Source of the DNA: Paracoccaceae bacterium
GTDB taxonomy: Bacteria; Pseudomonadota; Alphaproteobacteria; Rhodobacterales; Rhodobacteraceae
Direction: 5' to 3'
NCBI GenBank assembly: GCA_011523445.1
Contig: WTGT01000064.1
Location: 1-11,139, forward strand
DNA: 11,139 nucleotides
Shown: positions 7,073 through 11,139 of the stretch, piece by piece
Layout: each line of letters opens with the position of its first letter
Numbering within the stretch: position 1 is the first letter of the stretch
Notes under the pieces: generated by a model
Databases searched by the model: none
Told to the model about the DNA's origin: nothing
The model's input: the letters and a program-made list of their open reading frames with translations, nothing else
Translations under genes and position numbers: made by a program

Positions 7073-8140
7073 TCAAGTTTTTTCTGGCTGTTTCAAACCA
7101 CGAAAATCAAACATCAAAACTGTAAAAAGTAGTTTCAAACCCAGATTGGATCTCACCAACAATTGGGTAACGAAAAGTATCATTTTAACACTTCTGCGAG
7201 AAATTTTTACTTCATTACCATTTGTAAATTCAGGGTTGTTTTTTACCCTCTTGAGTGTAAGTACTGCCATCCCCAAAGCGGACAGACAGTGTTGCCTGAT
7301 ACCTGTCTCATTAGACGGGATAGTCAATATATATCTTAAGGCACCTTGCAAATGCCGATGGGCTATTGCTACAAGATCATGAATACCTGAACTTAAGCCA
7401 GGTTCGGTGGGTTTCACGGTATCCAGTTCAATTCCATATTTTTCAAAAACTTCTCTTGGCAACCAGCATATTCCCCTTTGCCGGTCATCCCAAACATCCT
7501 TCAAAATGTTGGTCATTTGCAAACCCTGACCAAACTGTATTGCAAGATCAAGCAATTCTTCCCTGTTATTTGCTATTTCAGGGGAATACTCACAAAACAA
7601 ATCGGTCAACATTTCACCCACGACACCAGCTACGCAATAACAGTAATGGTCCAGCTCGGATAAATCTTTCAACCCGGCAATACCTGCATTTTGCTGAAAT
7701 TGTCCCATTCCCTTGGTCATGATCTCGACACAACGTTCAATTGCCTGTCTTTGGGCTGGTGTAAACCCATGAGTAATTTGAACCACCTGACTGGTACTGG
7801 CAATCAGTTCCTTTTCACCCTGTTTTGTTGCCGATGATAGTTCGCCGGTTAGTTTGTCGGCAAACTCGTCAGGTTCCCTTGTCCCCTTGACTACCTCGTT
7901 GAACCATTCGGAAAAGGCTGTTTTCTGCTCAGGTGTCAACTCTGGCTCGTCTTCAATCGTATCGGCAATACGACATAGCAGATAGGCATTGCCAACAGCC
8001 AGGTACAAAGGTGGCGGAAGCTGTGGTATGGTCAGGGCAAAGGTCCTGGAAACATCCTCAAGGAACCTATCCTGAAATGCAATACACTCATCATGGGACA
8101 GCATTTTGCCGGTTGATTTCGGTACCTGAGTTACAGTCAT
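7073..8140 (-). CDS. Squalene/phytoene synthase family protein, 355 aa
   Basis: A trans-isoprenyl diphosphate synthase of the head-to-head class, joining two farnesyl (C30) or geranylgeranyl (C40) diphosphates at the cytoplasmic face of the membrane. Visible motifs are SRTFALTIPQLP (31-42), the first Mg-diphosphate site CRIADTIEDE (56-65, D60/E63/D64), YCYCVAGVVGEMLTDLF (166-182) and the second Asp-rich site QMTNILKDVWDDRQRGICWLP (208-228, D215/D219). DTIED plus YCYCVAGVVGEMLT resembles the squalene-synthase type found in some bacteria and eukaryotes more than CrtB. I favour a C30 product, but the motifs do not prove it. The C-terminus (about 323-347, KMILFVTQLLVRSNLGLKLLFTVLM) is hydrophobic, a possible membrane anchor as in ERG9-type enzymes. 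The ATG has only a weak GATGG upstream. No desaturase or cyclase (crtI, shc) is visible in the window. Confidence 0.93.
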   Translation of the reverse strand: MTVTQVPKSTGKMLSHDECIAFQDRFLEDVSRTFALTIPQLPPPLYLAVGNAYLLCRIADTIEDEPELTPEQKTAFSEWFNEVVKGTREPDEFADKLTGELSSATKQGEKELIASTSQVVQITHGFTPAQRQAIERCVEIMTKGMGQFQQNAGIAGLKDLSELDHYCYCVAGVVGEMLTDLFCEYSPEIANNREELLDLAIQFGQGLQMTNILKDVWDDRQRGICWLPREVFEKYGIELDTVKPTEPGLSSGIHDLVAIAHRHLQGALRYILTIPSNETGIRQHCLSALGMAVLTLKRVKNNPEFTNGNEVKISRRSVKMILFVTQLLVRSNLGLKLLFTVLMFDFRGLKQPEKT

Positions 8141-8245
8141 TTAACCATCATCTGATACTTGTTGAAAGGTCTTATGGTAATATCCCCCTGGTTTCCTGTG
8201 ATGAGTCTTCTTGCCTCATGGCGTTCTCAACAACTCATTTCTTAA

Positions 8246-9508
8246 CTAATAACTGAAACTCAGGTCAAGGGCAACATATTCATCATTGACAATTTGCTGG
8301 CTTGGAAAATCCCGTTGGTCCTCCTCAAGAAATTTAAACGCTTCAACTGTCAACGAAAATGAATCCGACAATCGGCGATTAAATTCAATATTCAGGGTCT
8401 TGGTGTCAAAATCTCGATCGTCTATCAAGGCAACTGTAATATCCGTATCCAGAATATCGTTAAAAGAATAACGGGCTGCAAAAAACAGATCATCCTGCAA
8501 TAGCGATTGCCCACCGGTATCATGATTCCACTCGGCAAACAGTGTCAGGTCGGCATCAGACTCGAAGATGCCATAAATGGCATATTCCCCACCCAAAACG
8601 GATACATGGGATCTGGACCGGGTATTATCGGTTTTTATTTCCTCCCTTGTTATCCACTCGGCCTTGCCAAGAAATGCTCCCAGAGTCAGTTGCAGGTCCA
8701 ACCCGACATGCTTGATCAAATCATAATGCTGAATAAACTCTCTTGCGTCAGGACAATGAGGTGGAAGTGGACTTGGATTTGGACACGGGTTTGGAACCAA
8801 ACGTGGATCGCGACTTGTACCATTGAAATAACTCACACCGAAGTCAAGGGCTCCGATACTGTTGCTGTACCTAGCTGCCAGATCAATATGGTTTCTTTCT
8901 TTGGAGGAAGCATATTGTATCGTTTTTCGAGAAGTCTGAACAGGTAGGGCTGTTCGAAATCGTCCCTTGATACCCGGGAAAGTCCGCGGGCGGTGATAAG
9001 GCAATATAAAGGCATCAAGCATACCCCAGTCACCAGCAAGGGTTCCATGCACCATGGGTTGACCCAATTTGCTTTCACCATTGGGATGAGCAACATAATC
9101 GGTCTGGTTAATGACATTCACTGGATTGTGGGATTCGGCAGTGCCCCAAAATACCTGATCTATACCAATGCGGAGTTCCCATTCGGATTCTCCTAATGAC
9201 CCAAAAGTCAGATAATAGGCTTCCCTGATATCAACATGCGTTCGCTCGCTATCAACGCTGTCGATCATGACAAAGGGGGTGAATGTAAAACTGTTACCTT
9301 CAGCTGATTCAGAATAAATCGTAGGCTCGAAGGTCAGGCTGAAGTTATTTCCTTTTTGTCCAGAGTGAGCAGGATCATCAAGAAAAATCCTGGTACCGAA
9401 TGTTACCTTACCCCAATGTTCTACTGACCAATCCTGATGCTCTTCAGTCAATCCCGGATTTGCTATCAATAGCAAGTATGTAAAAATCGCAATACAATAC
9501 TTTGGCAT
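8246..9508 (-). CDS. Outer-membrane beta-barrel protein, 420 aa
   Basis: A secreted barrel-type protein of the kind seen next to MMPL pumps (DUF1302/porin-like); no exact family is claimed. Residues 1-21 (CIAIFTYLLLIANPGLT) form a signal peptide, with likely cleavage before EEHQDW. The mature chain is a run of alternating polar/hydrophobic strands with aromatic girdles (FSLTFEPTIY, FTFTPFVMID, EWELRIGIDQVFWG, DLTLFAEWNHD, LFFAARYSFND), no transmembrane helix, and ends in LDLSFSY, whose last aromatic residue suits BAM-dependent insertion. Residues 239-253 form an unusual loop rich in Pro with C242 and C252, a likely surface loop with a possible disulfide. It starts 21 bp after the LolA-like gene and is 105 bp from the synthase, so co-transcription with the former is likely. 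It may provide the outer-membrane end of the export route; the substrate is unknown. Confidence 0.82.
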   Translation of the reverse strand: MPKYCIAIFTYLLLIANPGLTEEHQDWSVEHWGKVTFGTRIFLDDPAHSGQKGNNFSLTFEPTIYSESAEGNSFTFTPFVMIDSVDSERTHVDIREAYYLTFGSLGESEWELRIGIDQVFWGTAESHNPVNVINQTDYVAHPNGESKLGQPMVHGTLAGDWGMLDAFILPYHRPRTFPGIKGRFRTALPVQTSRKTIQYASSKERNHIDLAARYSNSIGALDFGVSYFNGTSRDPRLVPNPCPNPSPLPPHCPDAREFIQHYDLIKHVGLDLQLTLGAFLGKAEWITREEIKTDNTRSRSHVSVLGGEYAIYGIFESDADLTLFAEWNHDTGGQSLLQDDLFFAARYSFNDILDTDITVALIDDRDFDTKTLNIEFNRRLSDSFSLTVEAFKFLEEDQRDFPSQQIVNDEYVALDLSFSY

Positions 9509-9529
9509 GGAAATTTTGAGCCAAGTAAT

Positions 9530-10360
9530 TTAACGGACCCTTCTCAGTCCTGTCTTTGTAAATTCACCCTCGTTCAAATCAGTTCGAAATTGAATCTGGT
9601 CCCAAAGTATTTCTGTGGATTTTCCCGTTATATGATTGACCATATTCGAACGCTTTGATCGCCAATATTGATCAAGATATTGTTCGTAATCTTCATGAAC
9701 TAGCGTTTTAAGGTGGGCGTTTTTTCGATCATAATATTCTATTTTCCAAACCCGTAATTCATCCTTGTCATGCCATAACAACATTCTGGTGTAACCCGAA
9801 CCCTTTTCAGAAGGTTTATATTCCGTTACCGTACAGTCCAGATCACCGCATTTTTCATCACGCAGCCATTTGTATGTATATTTTTCAACTTCCAGGCTAC
9901 CCAAATCCTCATAAGCGAACTCACTTCCTACAAAGGAACCTGAACGATTTGATGAACTGATACGCTTGACCCTCTTTAGTGCTGGAAGATAAAGCCACTG
10001 ATCATCCGACTTGTCCAAATGCCCATGTATCAATAATGCTGTACCCTTTACATCACGGGGATTATCGAAGACAAAAAGGGACATGTTACCATCTCCTGAA
10101 ACTTCCATCACCTTGATCCTAAGGGAACGCTTGTTTTCCTGGCCCTGTTTGTTTCTAAGAATCATGACCATTTCGGCAATGAAATTTTCAAAACCCCTAT
10201 CGGCATTTCTTGCTTTCTGGGCTATCTCCAAACCTTTCTCAACCTCTGATTGCGCATTTACTCCTTGCACCGAAACTGTAGCAACCAGAAATGGTAAAAT
10301 AAAAAGTGCAATACCCAATCTGCCTGGAGATACTAGCCTCTGCAAAATAAGTTGAGCCAT
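9530..10360 (-). CDS. LolA-like outer membrane lipoprotein-sorting protein
   Basis: A periplasmic lipid-binding, LolA/LolB-fold protein of the type annotated 'outer membrane lipoprotein-sorting protein' (PF17131-like), regularly found beside MMPL transporters. From the chosen start the protein has 276 aa. Residues 1-37 are a signal peptide (basic LILQRLVSPGRLG, core IALFILPFLVATVSV, cleavage near VNA-QS). The signature block is WLYLPALKRVKRI (122-134) followed by SGSFVGSEFAYEDL (140-153), and WRSKRSNMVNHITGKSTEI comes later. C171 and C176 may pair; there is no lipobox Cys, so it should be soluble. The same frame opens upstream to an ATG at 10426 and a GTG at 10441 (weak AGG site), but that would put 27 basic residues before the signal peptide. 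I prefer the ATG at 10360 although it lacks a clear Shine-Dalgarno. First gene of the cluster. Confidence 0.88.
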   Translation of the reverse strand: MAQLILQRLVSPGRLGIALFILPFLVATVSVQGVNAQSEVEKGLEIAQKARNADRGFENFIAEMVMILRNKQGQENKRSLRIKVMEVSGDGNMSLFVFDNPRDVKGTALLIHGHLDKSDDQWLYLPALKRVKRISSSNRSGSFVGSEFAYEDLGSLEVEKYTYKWLRDEKCGDLDCTVTEYKPSEKGSGYTRMLLWHDKDELRVWKIEYYDRKNAHLKTLVHEDYEQYLDQYWRSKRSNMVNHITGKSTEILWDQIQFRTDLNEGEFTKTGLRRVR

Positions 10361-10497
10361 GGATTTACGTCTATTAGGGGGATTTTTCCCATTATGCTGG
10401 AAACCCCTTACGGTTATATATTTCATACCAATCAAATTCACTTGAATACCTGCCTTTTTTGGATTCTGTAAATTCCCTATTTTTGTTCTTATGAAGA

Positions 10498-10526
10498 ACT
10501 ATACCCAAAGGATGATTACTTATCAA
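10498..10526 (-). promoter_or_regulatory. Predicted sigma70-like promoter for the five-gene cluster
   Basis: On the minus strand TTGATA (10521-10526) and TATAGT (10498-10503) are spaced by exactly 17 bp, 4/6 and 5/6 matches to consensus. Transcription would begin near 10491, about 50 nt before the GTG or 130 nt before the preferred ATG of the LolA-like gene. It sits in the divergent gap shared with the plus-strand genes. I see no equally good plus-strand promoter here. Confidence 0.5.
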
Positions 10527-10575
10527 ATATCAGAAATAATATGTTTGAACAATATTTTTTGAAGCTTGGATAGCC

Positions 10576-10752
10576 ATGCCATTAAACCAGAATATTATAC
10601 ATAATCTGTTTTCTGATCGGTTGCTGATTTCACCTGTGGTTGTAATTGCTGGGATTTCTGTTATTGGTTTCATGCGTGTGGTCTAAACTGGTCAATGGAG
10701 TTTTATTATTGCTTTACTGGTTCAAATGCTCCTCCAGCTGATTAATTTATAG
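10576..10752 (+). pseudogene. Small two-helix membrane ORF split by one in-frame TAA
   Basis: From ATG 10576 the frame gives 36 residues (MPLNQNIIHNLFSDRLLISP, then VVVIAGISVIGFMRVV), a TAA at 10684-10686, then 21 more residues in the same frame (TGQWSFIIALLVQMLLQLINL) to TAG at 10750-10752. Both halves are membrane helices and read as one 58-codon hairpin protein. One change, such as CAA to TAA, would explain the break. It lies 34 bp before the flavoprotein and on the same strand, so it may have been its small membrane partner. The family is unknown. It could still be translated as a 36-aa protein, or the TAA may be a sequence error. Confidence 0.4.
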
Positions 10753-10786
10753 CCGTTAATTTATTTGTTGATACGACTTATCCACC

Positions 10787-11139
10787 ATGAGGGAAAACTC
10801 ACATCCTCAATCTAAAGATTTGGTTTTGGTCGGTGGTGGGCATACCCACGCACTTGTATTGCATAAATGGGCCATGGAACCATTACCTGGAGCCAGGGTA
10901 ACCCTGATCAACCTCAATCCCACGAGCCCCTATACTGGAATGTTGCCTGGTCATGTAGCAGGTCATTACCAACTTGATGAAGTCAACATTGATCTGGTAC
11001 GTTTATCACAATTAGCAGGAGTGAAATTTGTCCTTGATGAAGTCATCAATGTTGACCTTGAAAAGCAACGGGTTATAAGAAAAAACGGACCTGACATTTA
11101 TTACGATATCTTGTCACTTGATATCGGAATTACCCTAAC
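10787..11139 (+). CDS. FAD/NAD(P)-dependent oxidoreductase, SelD-N-like, partial
   Basis: Only the first 117 residues are present; the gene runs off the right edge. It belongs to the pyridine nucleotide-disulfide (NDH-2-like) flavoproteins in the subgroup often fused to, or resembling the N-terminal domain of, selenide water dikinase (TIGR03169-type). Residues 11-21 (DLVLVGGGHTH) form the Rossmann FAD loop with the GGGH variant of this subgroup. PLPGARVTLIN (32-42) is the second strand, whose end binds the ribose. SPYTGMLPGHVAGHY (47-61) is the subgroup signature around the active-site face, followed by DLVRLSQLAGVKFVLDEV. An in-frame TGA at 10769 and no ATG before 10787 fix the start; Shine-Dalgarno is poor. 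It is transcribed away from the isoprenoid cluster and could supply redox chemistry to it, but that is inferred from position alone. Whether a SelD domain follows cannot be seen. Confidence 0.85.
   Translation, partial: MRENSHPQSKDLVLVGGGHTHALVLHKWAMEPLPGARVTLINLNPTSPYTGMLPGHVAGHYQLDEVNIDLVRLSQLAGVKFVLDEVINVDLEKQRVIRKNGPDIYYDILSLDIGITL

Noticed and set aside
8833..9117. 94-aa minus-strand frame overlapping the barrel gene
   Set aside because: It lies in another frame within the strongly supported barrel coding sequence and has no signal peptide or motif.
10773..10787. TTATCCACC as a DnaA box next to the flavoprotein start
   Set aside because: A single near-match with no cluster of boxes or AT-rich unwinding element, so not evidence of an origin.
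1..11139. CRISPR arrays, tRNA or rRNA genes, riboswitches
   Set aside because: No regularly spaced repeats, cloverleaf-like sequence or conserved RNA motif was found by eye on either strand.

Overview
The window looks like the chromosome of a fairly AT-rich proteobacterium. The double-membrane logic is clear: a signal-peptide beta-barrel, a LolA-like periplasmic carrier and an RND/MMPL pump. The S20 protein has wording (FIRKVEEA, HKNTASRKVARL) that I associate with Alphaproteobacteria rather than enteric Gammaproteobacteria. That assignment is an inference from one small protein.

Bases 1-3330 are a loose, partly decayed accessory region. It holds an AT-rich orphan gene of unknown function (30-890) and a roughly 600-bp stretch with only weak coding traces. 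rpsT (1498-1764, minus) stands alone. Two tiny minus-strand genes joined by an ATGA stop/start overlap follow (2055-2503). Next is the wreck of an IS1595/ISXO2-type transposase (2637-3328, plus), readable only by switching frames and passing stops. The wreck ends 8 bp before the stop codon of the next gene.

Bases 3337-10441 are the core: five consecutive minus-strand genes. In transcription order they are a LolA-like outer-membrane lipoprotein-sorting-type protein, an outer-membrane beta-barrel, a squalene/phytoene-synthase-family enzyme, a DUF2236 (MpaB / rubber-oxygenase-like) oxygenase, and an MMPL/RND transporter. Known chemistry of the families suggests a linked pathway. The synthase joins two prenyl diphosphates head to head. 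MpaB and latex-clearing proteins oxidatively cleave isoprenoid chains. MMPL, LolA-like protein and barrel form an inner-membrane to outer-membrane lipid route. I infer a pathway that makes, oxidises and places a C30-type isoprenoid in the outer envelope. The product is not deducible from sequence.

The control signals suggest that the block is not one simple operon. A good sigma70-like promoter (TTGATA-N17-TATAGT) precedes the first gene. A second (TTGAAT-N17-TATAAC), bracketed by 7-bp inverted arms, precedes the oxygenase. A hairpin plus T-tract overlaps the oxygenase stop codon, before the transporter.

Divergently (plus strand, 10576 to the right edge) lie a small two-helix membrane ORF broken by one in-frame TAA, and the start of a flavoprotein of the NADH-dehydrogenase-like family often fused to SelD, which runs off the window. 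I saw no tRNA, rRNA or CRISPR array.
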